A DNA stretch of 64,000 nt from Alphaproteobacteria bacterium (lineage in GTDB: Bacteria > Pseudomonadota > Alphaproteobacteria > Rickettsiales > UBA1997): the NCBI GenBank assembly GCA_021151765.1, contig JAGKWR010000007.1, positions 1 to 64,000 on the forward strand. Reading direction: 5' to 3'. The notes beneath the pieces were generated by a model. The model was not told the DNA's origin, did no database searches, and saw nothing but the letters and a program-made list of their open reading frames with translations. Of the stretch, positions 42,613 through 51,715 are shown piece after piece (position 1 is the first letter of the stretch; every line of letters starts with the position of its first letter). Made by a program: the position numbers and the translations under genes.

Positions 42613-42633
42613 ATAAACCAAGAACCAAAAATT

Positions 42634-43158
42634 ATGAAATACTCCCTTTCCTCCCGCATAATTCACTGGATAATGGCCGTCGTTATTATTTTTTTACTCG
42701 GACTTGGCGTTTATATGACAGAATTTTTAGCGAAAGATTCTCCAAATCATTTACAAGTTTACGAATTACATAAATCTTTCGGAGTTTTAGCGATCTTTCT
42801 AATCATAATTCGTATTGCCAATCGCTTGATTAAAAAAGCCCCTACTTTGCCAGAAAGCATGCCAAAATATGAAATAATTTTGGCTCATCTTGGCCATTTA
42901 GGTTTATACTTTTTGATGATTGTTGTACCAGTTTCAGGGTTTTTAATGTCTAATTCCTTCGGCTTTCCAGTAAAATTTTTCGGAATCGAACTGCCATTGG
43001 TCATCGAAACGAATTTTGAACATGGTAAAATTTTCGCTGAACTTCATGAAATTGGCGCTTATGCATTAATCGCTGTAGTTGCAATGCATATTGCTGCAGT
43101 TGTCAAACATCGTTTCTTTGACAAACCAGAGCATGATGTTTTGAAAAGAATGATATAA
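42634..43158 (+). CDS. Cytochrome b561 family protein
   Basis: The 174-residue product has four transmembrane helices, with histidines placed as haem b ligands: SSRIIHWIMAVVIIF (His12), YELHKSFGVLAIF (about 46), AELHEIGAYALIAVVAMHIAAVVKHRF (about 138-160). This is the bacterial b561 (YodB/CybB, PF01292) type that moves electrons from quinol or superoxide in the inner membrane. The physiological partner is unknown. It stands as a single gene between infB and hisF. Confidence 0.88.
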   Translation: MKYSLSSRIIHWIMAVVIIFLLGLGVYMTEFLAKDSPNHLQVYELHKSFGVLAIFLIIIRIANRLIKKAPTLPESMPKYEIILAHLGHLGLYFLMIVVPVSGFLMSNSFGFPVKFFGIELPLVIETNFEHGKIFAELHEIGAYALIAVVAMHIAAVVKHRFFDKPEHDVLKRMI

Positions 43159-43201
43159 AATTAGTCCTCAAACTCTGTAAAGACTCTTCACAGTATAGAA
43201 A

Positions 43202-43957
43202 ATGTTAAAAAATCGAATCATCCCTTGTCTTGACGTTAAAGATGGCCGCGTTGTAAAGGGCGTTAATTTTGAAAATTTAGTTGATGCCGGCGATCCAGTT
43301 TCACAAGCTCGATTTTATTACGAACAAGGCGCTGATGAACTTTGTTTTCTTGATATCACTGCTTCAAGCGACAATCGTTCTGCAATTTTCGACACTGTCA
43401 AGAAAGTCGCGCAGGTTTGTTTTATGCCTCTCACCGTTGGCGGCGGAATTCGCACTGTTGAAGATTTTCATCAATTGCTTTTAAGCGGTGCAGATAAAGT
43501 TTCTGTCAACAGCGCTGCTATCAAGAATCCTGATTTAATCGCGCAAGCTGCCAATAAATTCGGGGCACAATGCGTCATTATTGCCATTGATGCCAAAAAA
43601 AATGCTGCGGGAAATTACGAGATTTTCACCCATGGTGGCCGCACTCCAACCGGAATTGACGCCATAGAATGGGCTAAAAAAACCGTTGCTCTTGGCGCCG
43701 GCGAAATTTTGCTGACTTCAATGGATAAAGACGGCACAAAAACTGGTTACGATTTGGAATTAGTACAGAAAGTTTCATCTGCTGTCTCTGTTCCCGTTAT
43801 TGCTTCAGGTGGAGTTGGAAAACTGCAAGATTTGGCTGACGGAATCAAAGCTGGTGCTGATGCAGTTTTAGCAGCTTCAATTTTTCACTTCAAAGAATAT
43901 AGCGTAAAACAAGCAAAAGAATTTTTAGCAAAGCAAAATATTCCCGTCCGTTTGTAA
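43202..43957 (+). CDS. hisF: Imidazole glycerol phosphate synthase cyclase subunit HisF
   Basis: HisF uses ammonia from HisH to close the imidazole ring in histidine synthesis, releasing AICAR. The 251-residue TIM barrel has the catalytic aspartates in IIPCLDVKDGRVVKGVNF (Asp11) and CVIIAIDAKKN (about 130), plus phosphate-binding loops LTVGGGIRT and VIASGGVGKL. The enzyme is complete. No other his gene is in the window, so the pathway genes must be scattered or partly missing. Confidence 0.97.
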   Translation: MLKNRIIPCLDVKDGRVVKGVNFENLVDAGDPVSQARFYYEQGADELCFLDITASSDNRSAIFDTVKKVAQVCFMPLTVGGGIRTVEDFHQLLLSGADKVSVNSAAIKNPDLIAQAANKFGAQCVIIAIDAKKNAAGNYEIFTHGGRTPTGIDAIEWAKKTVALGAGEILLTSMDKDGTKTGYDLELVQKVSSAVSVPVIASGGVGKLQDLADGIKAGADAVLAASIFHFKEYSVKQAKEFLAKQNIPVRL

Positions 43958-44005
43958 AAACAGTTTTAGAAAGAACGTCAATTGATCAAGGTTATCTGCG
44001 AAAAA

Positions 44006-44434
44006 CTAAGAGTAGCTATGCTTTACTTTCTTACGTTTCTGACTAGCGATTGAAGATGCCAAAGCAACCAGATGTTTTTTAGCGTGATTATCTTCAATGC
44101 TATTGAAAGCGCGCACTAAAGGCAAAATTTCTTTGTTAAAAGACAACTCTTCTTTTACCTGCTTTTTATCAGTTTTGAAGTCATAATTGTAATAATCACG
44201 ATCAGACTTCAAGCCACTGAAAAAAGCGCTCAAAGGCTTATTTAAAAGCTGAGACAACTCAAATAATTTGCTGGCACTAATACGATTTTGTGCTTTTTCA
44301 TATTTTTGAATTTGCTGGAAAGTAACGCCAACAAGCTCACCAAGCTGTTCTTGAGTCATCGAAGCAGCAATGCGAAATTGACGTAGTTTTTTAGCAATAT
44401 GAAGATCAACCGGAGTAATTTTGTCTAACAACAT
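44006..44434 (-). CDS. XRE-family transcriptional regulator
   Basis: The 142-residue protein has a helix-turn-helix of the Cro/CI type at about 14-70 (LRQFRIAASMTQEQLGELVG, then VTFQQIQKYEKAQNRISASK). A C-terminal segment with FFSGLKSDRDYYNYD resembles the SinR-like regulators of Rickettsiales (the group containing EcxR of Ehrlichia). Targets cannot be read here. The gene overlaps the end of lnt by 29 bp and closes the operon with the two large membrane proteins. A shorter start inside the overlap is possible. Confidence 0.85.
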   Translation of the reverse strand: MLLDKITPVDLHIAKKLRQFRIAASMTQEQLGELVGVTFQQIQKYEKAQNRISASKLFELSQLLNKPLSAFFSGLKSDRDYYNYDFKTDKKQVKEELSFNKEILPLVRAFNSIEDNHAKKHLVALASSIASQKRKKVKHSYS

Positions 44435-46001
44435 TTCTTCTTGTGGTAAAAAAGATTAGTAAGGAAAAAACCAATAAAAATAACGGCGCGAATGAGTAAC
44501 GGCTGTAAGTTGTTGGCTCAAGTTTTTTGACAATATTCACATCAATTTTTCCTTCTTGGTTCAAATTGATTTTATTAATTACGCGACCCCAAGGATCAAA
44601 AAAGGCGCTAATTCCAGTGTTGGCAACTCGTGCTAAAGGAATTCCATATTCAACAGCACGCATTTTGGCCATTTCAAAATGCTGATACGGACCAGAACTA
44701 TTACCAAACCACGCATCATTGGTTAAGTTCACCAACAAATCTGGACGATCTTTCTTATCTATAATTTTATCTGGAAATATTACTTCGTAACACAAAAGAG
44801 GACTAAAAGAAAATAAATCTGTGTGAATTGTTTTCGGCCCCTCGCCTTCCGAAAAACCAATAGCGCCATCGGTTATTTTTTGCACAAAAGGTAAATATTT
44901 TTGCAATGGCACGTATTCACCAAAAGGTACCAAATGATGCTTATCATAAAAACTGGCGATTCCTGAATTATTAATGGCAAAAACACTGTTCCAAACCGCA
45001 TCGATTTCACCATTTTCTTGGGCTTGCATGCGTAAAGCACCAGTAATTAGAGCACCTTTATTAGAATTATTTTGAGTTTGTGGCACGGCTTTTTGCAAAA
45101 AGCTGATAATTTCAGAATTAGGTTCGATAGCGTAAGAAACTGAGCTTTCTGACCAAATAACCGCAGCAATATCTGCACTATTTTTTTGATCAGAAAGTGT
45201 GACATGTTTGAGTAAATTGCGGTATTTTTCTTGCGGATTCCATTTCATATCTTGCTTGATGTTACCTTGCACCAAACGCAATTTTAGATTGCGAGAATCA
45301 GTAATATCAGTGTTTACGATACGATTAACACCAAATAAAATTACCAAAAGTAAAGAAGTGAGAATCGTAATTGCAAAAATCTTATCAAAATAAGTTGGGA
45401 TGATTTTGCACAACTTTTGATTGTTAATCTGCAAAAATAAAATCGGCATTAAGCCGAGCAAAACCGCAAAAAAACTCAATCCCCAAACACCGAAAATACT
45501 AGCGATTTGAATCAAATAATCACTTACTGCGAAACTGTAACCAAGTAAATTCCACGGAAAACCTGTAAACAAAAAGGCACGTAATAACTCACAGATCATC
45601 CAACAGATCGCAAAAATTATAATTTTATGATGATTTTGTAGATTGGAAATTTTGTTGGTTAGAAATTTATAAAGGTAAGCCAGCAATGAGAAATAGAGAG
45701 CCAAGACAGCAGGAATCAAAGTTAAAGCGAATGGAATCAACCATGCAAAGCTTTGCGCATCAACTAATAGAGAAATAGCAATCCAATAAACTCCTGCCAG
45801 AAAATAGCCAAAACCATAACACCAACTAAGAAGCACTAGTTCCTTTGTATTTTTAGCTTCTTCACACAACCAATAGAAAATTGGTAAAGATATAAAAATT
45901 ACAGGGAAAAAATGTATTGGCGCGAAAGCTAAATCACAGATGGCTCCTGCAATAATTGCTAAGAAAAATTTGCTTTTTATGAAGTTAAAAATTTTCGACA
46001 T
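44406..46001 (-). CDS. lnt: Apolipoprotein N-acyltransferase
   Basis: Lnt adds the third acyl chain to lipoproteins in the inner membrane. The 531-residue product has about six N-terminal transmembrane helices (1-215) and a nitrilase-fold periplasmic domain (about 225-490). The catalytic triad is visible: Glu in VIWSESSVSYAI, Lys in the FYDKHHLVPFGEYVP block, and Cys in PLLCYEVIFPD (about 399). The ATG overlaps the preceding stop (TAATG), so it is coupled to the large membrane protein gene upstream. Confidence 0.94.
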   Translation of the reverse strand: MSKIFNFIKSKFFLAIIAGAICDLAFAPIHFFPVIFISLPIFYWLCEEAKNTKELVLLSWCYGFGYFLAGVYWIAISLLVDAQSFAWLIPFALTLIPAVLALYFSLLAYLYKFLTNKISNLQNHHKIIIFAICWMICELLRAFLFTGFPWNLLGYSFAVSDYLIQIASIFGVWGLSFFAVLLGLMPILFLQINNQKLCKIIPTYFDKIFAITILTSLLLVILFGVNRIVNTDITDSRNLKLRLVQGNIKQDMKWNPQEKYRNLLKHVTLSDQKNSADIAAVIWSESSVSYAIEPNSEIISFLQKAVPQTQNNSNKGALITGALRMQAQENGEIDAVWNSVFAINNSGIASFYDKHHLVPFGEYVPLQKYLPFVQKITDGAIGFSEGEGPKTIHTDLFSFSPLLCYEVIFPDKIIDKKDRPDLLVNLTNDAWFGNSSGPYQHFEMAKMRAVEYGIPLARVANTGISAFFDPWGRVINKINLNQEGKIDVNIVKKLEPTTYSRYSFAPLFLLVFSLLIFFTTRRNVVRQNYSG

Positions 46002-48064
46002 TACTTCCTTACATAGACTTCGAGATCAGAAGATATCGATTCCTTTGATGGTTTTAAATCAGAGAAACGATCTTTCTGCCTACCGAAAATATTAGTTTTT
46101 TTGAATGGGTTTTCGATCTTTTTTGAAATTAAAATGCGGTTTTCAAAGCGAAAATTTTCGAAAAATATTTTTCGAAATTCTGGATCGTAAAAATAATATT
46201 CCAGAAAACCTACAAAACATTTATCGCTCTCAATATCAAAAAAACTCTGATTGAAAATCAGTACTTTAACGTTTTGGTTCTTTATCTGCTTTTTGATATC
46301 TTCAAACAAGTAGCTGAGAGTCAAAACTTTATCTTTATCTTTAGTTACAGGATAAAATTTTCCTGATCCGAGAAAACCATGACCAGACATCACAGAGGCA
46401 ACATTTCCTAAATGATAATTTTCTTTATCTAAATAATTCATTATCGGGAACTGATCTGGTATCATCGGTGAAAAAACCAAAAAACTTTCATGCTTCTTTG
46501 GCGCATATTTCATTACGTAATACTTAATGTGATCTTCTGATTTTCTATAAAAGTTTTCTCTATGAAATAACGCTTTGCTTAAGGGATTTAAGTAATTGTA
46601 AATCAAACAAGACAGAGAAATGGTTATCGCGAATACAGCAAAAGTTGAAAAGACATTTACAAATTTCGAATAAAATTTCTCAAAAAAGAATAAAACGAAA
46701 AATAAAGCCGCAATATTCGTTACTAAAAAGCCCCATACACCAATATATCTTATAGTGCAAATTTGGATTAATAGAAGTACGACATAAGTAAATATAGCAG
46801 CCAATATTCTTTTTTTTGTAAGGTATTGGCGTTTAAAAACATTAAAAGCCGCCTTGTCCTTTTTTCTTAAGTTGTAGCAAAAAATGAATGGATAAATTGG
46901 AGTGATTAACCACCACACATTTATGAATCCCCCAGCAGAGATAATCGCTTTTGGCAAAATACTCATATCCGAAAGCGGCCATACCAAAAGAGTAATCATC
47001 AAAAATTTATTATCTCTAAATCTGTATTTTCCAGATAAAATCAGATCGTAAGTAATTTTTGCAAAAAATGTTAAATACAAAGCATATAAAATACCCGTTT
47101 GATCAATAGAACCGATATTTTCCAGAATTATCAGAAGCGATACCGAACAAAAAACTAAAAATAAAATACGATCATTTTCTGTGAACTTAAGTCTTGCGAA
47201 AGCAATAAATATCAAGCAATGGATCATAATTATTGATCCTAAAGAAACTAAGGCGTTTTTGGTAAAAATGGATAAATCATCATATGCGGTATAAATTTTT
47301 GGCCACATCGGCACAATAAACTCAAAAAATTCCGGAGTTAATTTTAACATCAAAAACAAATAAGTGACTCCGATTAGCAACATCACCAATTTATCAATCT
47401 CCAAAATAAATTTTACGATACCTCTTGTCTGACGGTTTTTCCAGAATTTGTATAGTTCAATAAAGACAATCAACAAAATGTAGTGCGGCTTAAAACACGG
47501 TATAATTCCCATCAAAAATCCACGTTGAATCAGATCATTTTTAGTGAATTTTTGCGTGCGCTCAAATGAGTAGGATAAATATGGAAAAAAACAAATCAGA
47601 AGGAAGCTACTTTTAGTGCCAAATTCAGATAATTCTAAGGCGTCAGCCCTTATGAAGAAGCCAATAAAGTAAGAAATAATAATCAGATTATAATGAGCGC
47701 GATTATCGTAAATCGTAGTTCTTCTCAATATCCGTGCTGAATAGCAGATCGAACCTAAAGCTAAAATATTTATAAAAATTTCCGACATCAAAATTGGACT
47801 TATGCCACTCCAAACTGATAAGTGGTACTCCAAAGCGTAGATATAAAATGATAACGGAAAATTACTTTCGAAGAAATTGTAGTAATATTTTCCTCCTCTA
47901 GCAATTTCACGGCCCAAATCAATATAAACGCCAGTATCCGGCCCAATATTTGCTAAGGAACGCAAAAAAATGCTAAGCAAAAAAACAGCTGAGCAACAAA
48001 TGATCAGAAATTTTTTACTACTTACTATCTTATCAAAGCACTCAACGACTTTATTTTCTGACAT
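46001..48064 (-). CDS. Large polytopic membrane protein, GT-C-like, paralogue 2
   Basis: I start it at the ATG at 48062-48064 for 687 residues, overlapping the preceding gene by 14 bp. It has about 11-12 transmembrane helices. After the first helix comes NIGPDTGVYIDLGREIARGGKYYYNFFE, whose acidic residues recall the first-loop catalytic motif of GT-C glycosyltransferases (ArnT/PMT type) that use lipid-linked sugars. A soluble domain of about 150 residues follows the last helix and ends in LEVYVRK. It is paralogous to the gene just upstream over its whole length. Lipid-linked sugar transfer is inference. Confidence 0.7.
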   Translation of the reverse strand: MSENKVVECFDKIVSSKKFLIICCSAVFLLSIFLRSLANIGPDTGVYIDLGREIARGGKYYYNFFESNFPLSFYIYALEYHLSVWSGISPILMSEIFINILALGSICYSARILRRTTIYDNRAHYNLIIISYFIGFFIRADALELSEFGTKSSFLLICFFPYLSYSFERTQKFTKNDLIQRGFLMGIIPCFKPHYILLIVFIELYKFWKNRQTRGIVKFILEIDKLVMLLIGVTYLFLMLKLTPEFFEFIVPMWPKIYTAYDDLSIFTKNALVSLGSIIMIHCLIFIAFARLKFTENDRILFLVFCSVSLLIILENIGSIDQTGILYALYLTFFAKITYDLILSGKYRFRDNKFLMITLLVWPLSDMSILPKAIISAGGFINVWWLITPIYPFIFCYNLRKKDKAAFNVFKRQYLTKKRILAAIFTYVVLLLIQICTIRYIGVWGFLVTNIAALFFVLFFFEKFYSKFVNVFSTFAVFAITISLSCLIYNYLNPLSKALFHRENFYRKSEDHIKYYVMKYAPKKHESFLVFSPMIPDQFPIMNYLDKENYHLGNVASVMSGHGFLGSGKFYPVTKDKDKVLTLSYLFEDIKKQIKNQNVKVLIFNQSFFDIESDKCFVGFLEYYFYDPEFRKIFFENFRFENRILISKKIENPFKKTNIFGRQKDRFSDLKPSKESISSDLEVYVRK

Positions 48065-50120
48065 ACACTTCAATATCACGAATTAAAATTTCTCTAGATT
48101 CTTTATTAATAGTTTTAACTTCTTCTTCGTTGTAGAAATCAACTTTTTTTCCTTCTTTTTTCTTCATTATTATGCGATCTAGAAATGCGAAATTTTCTAA
48201 AAAAAGAGTGCGGAATTCTTCATCTTTAAAATAAAATTCTAAAAATGATATCTCGCAAGAATGCGAGTTTTGTGGTTCAAAATTTTCGACCAAAAAGAGT
48301 TTATTTTTTTTATCACTAATTTGTGATTTCAAATTTCTAAGAAGTAAATTTTGCCCATCTTTGAGATTTGTATTATCTTGAATCGCGGAATACAAAATCG
48401 ACAGATTTGCAGCAGAAATTGGATTGGGTTTATCTAAATAAAAACGCTGAGGATAATTTCCAAAATTTATGCCCGAGACAAAAATATAATTCTCATCTTC
48501 TGTCGAATTTATTTTAGTAACTTCCGCAATACGATTCTTCAGACTTTCTGACTGTAAATTTATTTCAGAATTGAAAATTGACTTAATCTGCAGGCTTAAG
48601 AAGTAGGATAATACTAAAAAAATCACGATTGTCGTCATTAAAGAAAGTTTTTTATCCTGACTAATTTTTTGATGTAAATTGTGATAAAAATGAATTTCTA
48701 AAATAAAAATAACTGCAGAAAATAACCAAGCTAAATTGTTGATATCACTAGTTGCAGCCATCTTAATCGTAAAGATTGTCAGCAAGCTAAATATCGTCCA
48801 AGAAATTTGTTCTCTCGGTAAAAAGATATAACGTAAAAGACTTAATTTTTGCCATTCAGCATTATTCAACTTTGATTTATTCCATTTTTGCCTCATTACA
48901 AAAACCAAAATCCACCAGAAAGTTCCGACATTCAGAGCAATTTCGATGAAAAAACTACGATCAAATTGTGGAATCACTAAAATCACGAGCAAAACCAAAA
49001 AATCACGTTTCCAATTAATTTGCTGATCGCGAATTAAAGACAAAATTATCAACAAAATCAAAGGCAGAGAAAGCGAATAGAGCAAAACGCGTTGATCATA
49101 AAAACCGCTTAACTCAAGAACAGGAACCAAACAAAAAACTGCCGAGATCAGGAAAAATAATTCCAAAAACACAAATTTTTTACACAAAAAGTAACAAGTA
49201 ACCAGCAATAACAGAAGCGGATAAATATCTTCTTTGATGGGAAAAATAATTCCCGAGAAGCGCGTATCAAAATAAAGAGGAGCAAAAGTTAGAATTGTTG
49301 AAAAGTACTCTGGAAAACAAAGAAAAATCAGAAACGAATAGAGAACAATAAGTAGAAAAAAAACGACATTTCTAATCTCAAAAAATATGGTGATTTGTAA
49401 TTTCTCACGAACAAAACGCCTAATTTCACAAGCTAAAACCAAAATTACGTAATGCGCTTTCAAACAACATAACATCGCCGCCAAAAAACCAATTAGCAGC
49501 TGATCAGATTTTCTGAGTTGATTGTTTTTTAGCAGCTGTAAGCAAATGTAGGGATAAGCAAAAACCAAAAAATAAGTCGATTTAGTAGCGAATTCATTGA
49601 ATTGCAGCGTAAAAATACGCAAGAAAAATCCCGCAGCAAAACTCAAAATTATCAAATTATAAAATACGCGATCATTTTTGATTTCCGTACGCTGAAGAAT
49701 TTTTGCCGAGAAGTAAATCGTGCCTAAACCGAGTAAATTCACAAAAATTTCGCTACAAATTACTGTGCTAACATTGAGTAATTTAGCGAACAAAAGAGGA
49801 ATTAGTGTAAAAATGTAAGAAAGCGGCAGGTTAAAGTCGAAGAAGTCTTGATAATATTTACCGCCGCTGAAAATTTTTTGGGCAATTTCCAAATAAAGTG
49901 CACTTTCTGGACCAATATCACGTTTTGAACGCACCAAAATACTGATCAGAAAAATTACTAAAGAACCAATAAAGGCTGTATTTTTAGCAGCGAAAAGACG
50001 CGAAATGGCATCAGAAACCATTAATAATTTATTCAGCAAAAAAGATTGCACTTTTTCACCCAAAATTAGTCGTTTTTCTTCAATATTTTTTTGGATCTCA
50101 AGTGGATCAAATTGTTTCAT
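48051..50120 (-). CDS. Large polytopic membrane protein, GT-C-like, paralogue 1
   Basis: The 689-residue product has a cytoplasmic N-terminus of about 45 residues, about 11-12 transmembrane helices and a soluble C-terminal domain. The motif block DIGPESALYLEIAQKIFSGG (about 68-87) after the first helix is shared with the next gene and resembles the first periplasmic loop of GT-C enzymes. The C-terminus RDIEVYVRK is almost the same as the paralogue's SDLEVYVRK. It heads an operon running through paralogue 2, lnt and the XRE gene, and is divergent from icd. The substrate is unknown. Confidence 0.7.
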   Translation of the reverse strand: MKQFDPLEIQKNIEEKRLILGEKVQSFLLNKLLMVSDAISRLFAAKNTAFIGSLVIFLISILVRSKRDIGPESALYLEIAQKIFSGGKYYQDFFDFNLPLSYIFTLIPLLFAKLLNVSTVICSEIFVNLLGLGTIYFSAKILQRTEIKNDRVFYNLIILSFAAGFFLRIFTLQFNEFATKSTYFLVFAYPYICLQLLKNNQLRKSDQLLIGFLAAMLCCLKAHYVILVLACEIRRFVREKLQITIFFEIRNVVFFLLIVLYSFLIFLCFPEYFSTILTFAPLYFDTRFSGIIFPIKEDIYPLLLLLVTCYFLCKKFVFLELFFLISAVFCLVPVLELSGFYDQRVLLYSLSLPLILLIILSLIRDQQINWKRDFLVLLVILVIPQFDRSFFIEIALNVGTFWWILVFVMRQKWNKSKLNNAEWQKLSLLRYIFLPREQISWTIFSLLTIFTIKMAATSDINNLAWLFSAVIFILEIHFYHNLHQKISQDKKLSLMTTIVIFLVLSYFLSLQIKSIFNSEINLQSESLKNRIAEVTKINSTEDENYIFVSGINFGNYPQRFYLDKPNPISAANLSILYSAIQDNTNLKDGQNLLLRNLKSQISDKKNKLFLVENFEPQNSHSCEISFLEFYFKDEEFRTLFLENFAFLDRIIMKKKEGKKVDFYNEEEVKTINKESREILIRDIEVYVRK

Positions 50121-50204
50121 TAACTAAGTAGTTGAATCTTTGGTTAGCCAGCTAAAATGAGGCGCGGAATCTAGCTTACTCGTAACACAAAAATCAATTT
50201 TAAA

Positions 50205-51692
50205 ATGACAAAAACTATCACAGTTGCCTATGGCGACGGAATTGGTCCAGAAATTATGGACAGCACTTTAGAAATTTTGCGCGAAGCCAAAGCTGACGTG
50301 AATTTCAGCATCATCGAAGTTGGTAAAAAAATTTACGAAAAAGGCTTCAACTCTGGTTTAATGCCTTCAGCTTGGGAAGATTTGAACAATAGCCGCGTGA
50401 TTTTGAAAGCGCCAATCACCACTCCACAAGGCGGTGGTTACAAAAGCTTGAACGTGACGATGCGTAAAAAACTTGGTTTGTTCGCCAACGTCCGTCCGGT
50501 TTCGTCATTTCATCCTTTCGTTGCGACAAAACATCCGAAAATGGACGTAGTAATTGTTCGTGAAAATGAAGAAGACTTATACGCCGGCATCGAATATCGA
50601 CAAACTGATGAAACTTACGAATGCTTGAAATTAGTTACTCGCTCGGGTTGCGAAAAAATTATTCGTTATGCTTTTGAATACGCTGTTGCTAACAATCGCA
50701 AAAAAGTCAGCTGTTTTTCGAAAGACAATATCATGAAAATGACTGACGGAATTTTTCACAAAGTTTTCGACGAAATTGCCAAGGAATATCCACAAATTCA
50801 AAACGATCACTACATCATCGACATCGGAACTGCACGTTTAGCTGCTAAACCAGAAATTTTCGACGTAATCGTTACGATGAATCTTTACGGCGACATTATT
50901 TCTGACGTTGTTGCTGAAACTTCTGGCTCAGTTGGTTTGGCTGGTTCAGCAAATATTGGTGAAGGTTACGCCATGTTTGAAGCAATTCACGGATCAGCTC
51001 CAGACATTGCAGGCCTTGACCTAGCCAACCCAACCGGATTGATCAACGCTGCAGTAATGATGTTGATTCACATCGGTCAAAATGAAGTTGCCGCCACAAT
51101 TCGTAACGCTTTGTATAAAACAATCGAAGATGGCATTCACACTGGTGACGTTTACAATGCCCAAACTTCTAAGAAAAAAGTCGGCACCAAAGAATTTACC
51201 AAAGCTGTGATTGCTAATTTAGGCCAAAAACCAAGCCAATTACCAGTTGCTGAATTTTCTGCTGCCGCCAAAAAAACTGAAATCAAATCTGAGAAAAAAG
51301 AAATCGTTGCTAGCAAAAAATCGCTGATCGGTTTCGATCTTTTCATCGATTGGTCAAAAGATTTTTCGGACTTACTTGCCGTTTTGAAAGAAATGGAAAG
51401 CGAGAAATTGGAAGTCAAAAGCATCAGCGCTAAAGGCTTGTTGTTGTGGCCTTTGCTTGATCAACACATGATGCCAAATTACAACAAAGGTTTAACTGTT
51501 TTGCGCTTCATCGGTAAAGGAATTACTGGCAAATCAAGCAACGAAATTATTGATGCCGCTAAGTCAATTTCGCATCAAGACATACTCGACATGCTTTCAA
51601 TTTTAAACGAGAAAAAATTTGATTTCGTAAAATATGAAGGTTTGTATTTGTTTGACGGCAAACCAGGATACACTTCTGGCCAAGGCGAATAA
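50205..51692 (+). CDS. icd: Isocitrate dehydrogenase, long form
   Basis: Icd oxidises isocitrate to 2-oxoglutarate in the TCA cycle. The 495-residue product has the decarboxylating dehydrogenase core at about 1-335: AYGDGIGPEIM, VTMRKKLGLFANVRP, VIVRENEEDLYAGIEY, and EAIHGSAPDIAGLDLANPTG with the cofactor loop. An extra ~150-residue C-terminal domain (from about 375, SLIGFDLFIDWSK) is typical of the Thermus and Rickettsia-type enzymes and is absent from the Escherichia coli form. NADP is the likely cofactor, by family. Confidence 0.95.
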   Translation: MTKTITVAYGDGIGPEIMDSTLEILREAKADVNFSIIEVGKKIYEKGFNSGLMPSAWEDLNNSRVILKAPITTPQGGGYKSLNVTMRKKLGLFANVRPVSSFHPFVATKHPKMDVVIVRENEEDLYAGIEYRQTDETYECLKLVTRSGCEKIIRYAFEYAVANNRKKVSCFSKDNIMKMTDGIFHKVFDEIAKEYPQIQNDHYIIDIGTARLAAKPEIFDVIVTMNLYGDIISDVVAETSGSVGLAGSANIGEGYAMFEAIHGSAPDIAGLDLANPTGLINAAVMMLIHIGQNEVAATIRNALYKTIEDGIHTGDVYNAQTSKKKVGTKEFTKAVIANLGQKPSQLPVAEFSAAAKKTEIKSEKKEIVASKKSLIGFDLFIDWSKDFSDLLAVLKEMESEKLEVKSISAKGLLLWPLLDQHMMPNYNKGLTVLRFIGKGITGKSSNEIIDAAKSISHQDILDMLSILNEKKFDFVKYEGLYLFDGKPGYTSGQGE

Positions 51693-51715
51693 GATCAAAT
51701 AATATTTTAAAAAAT

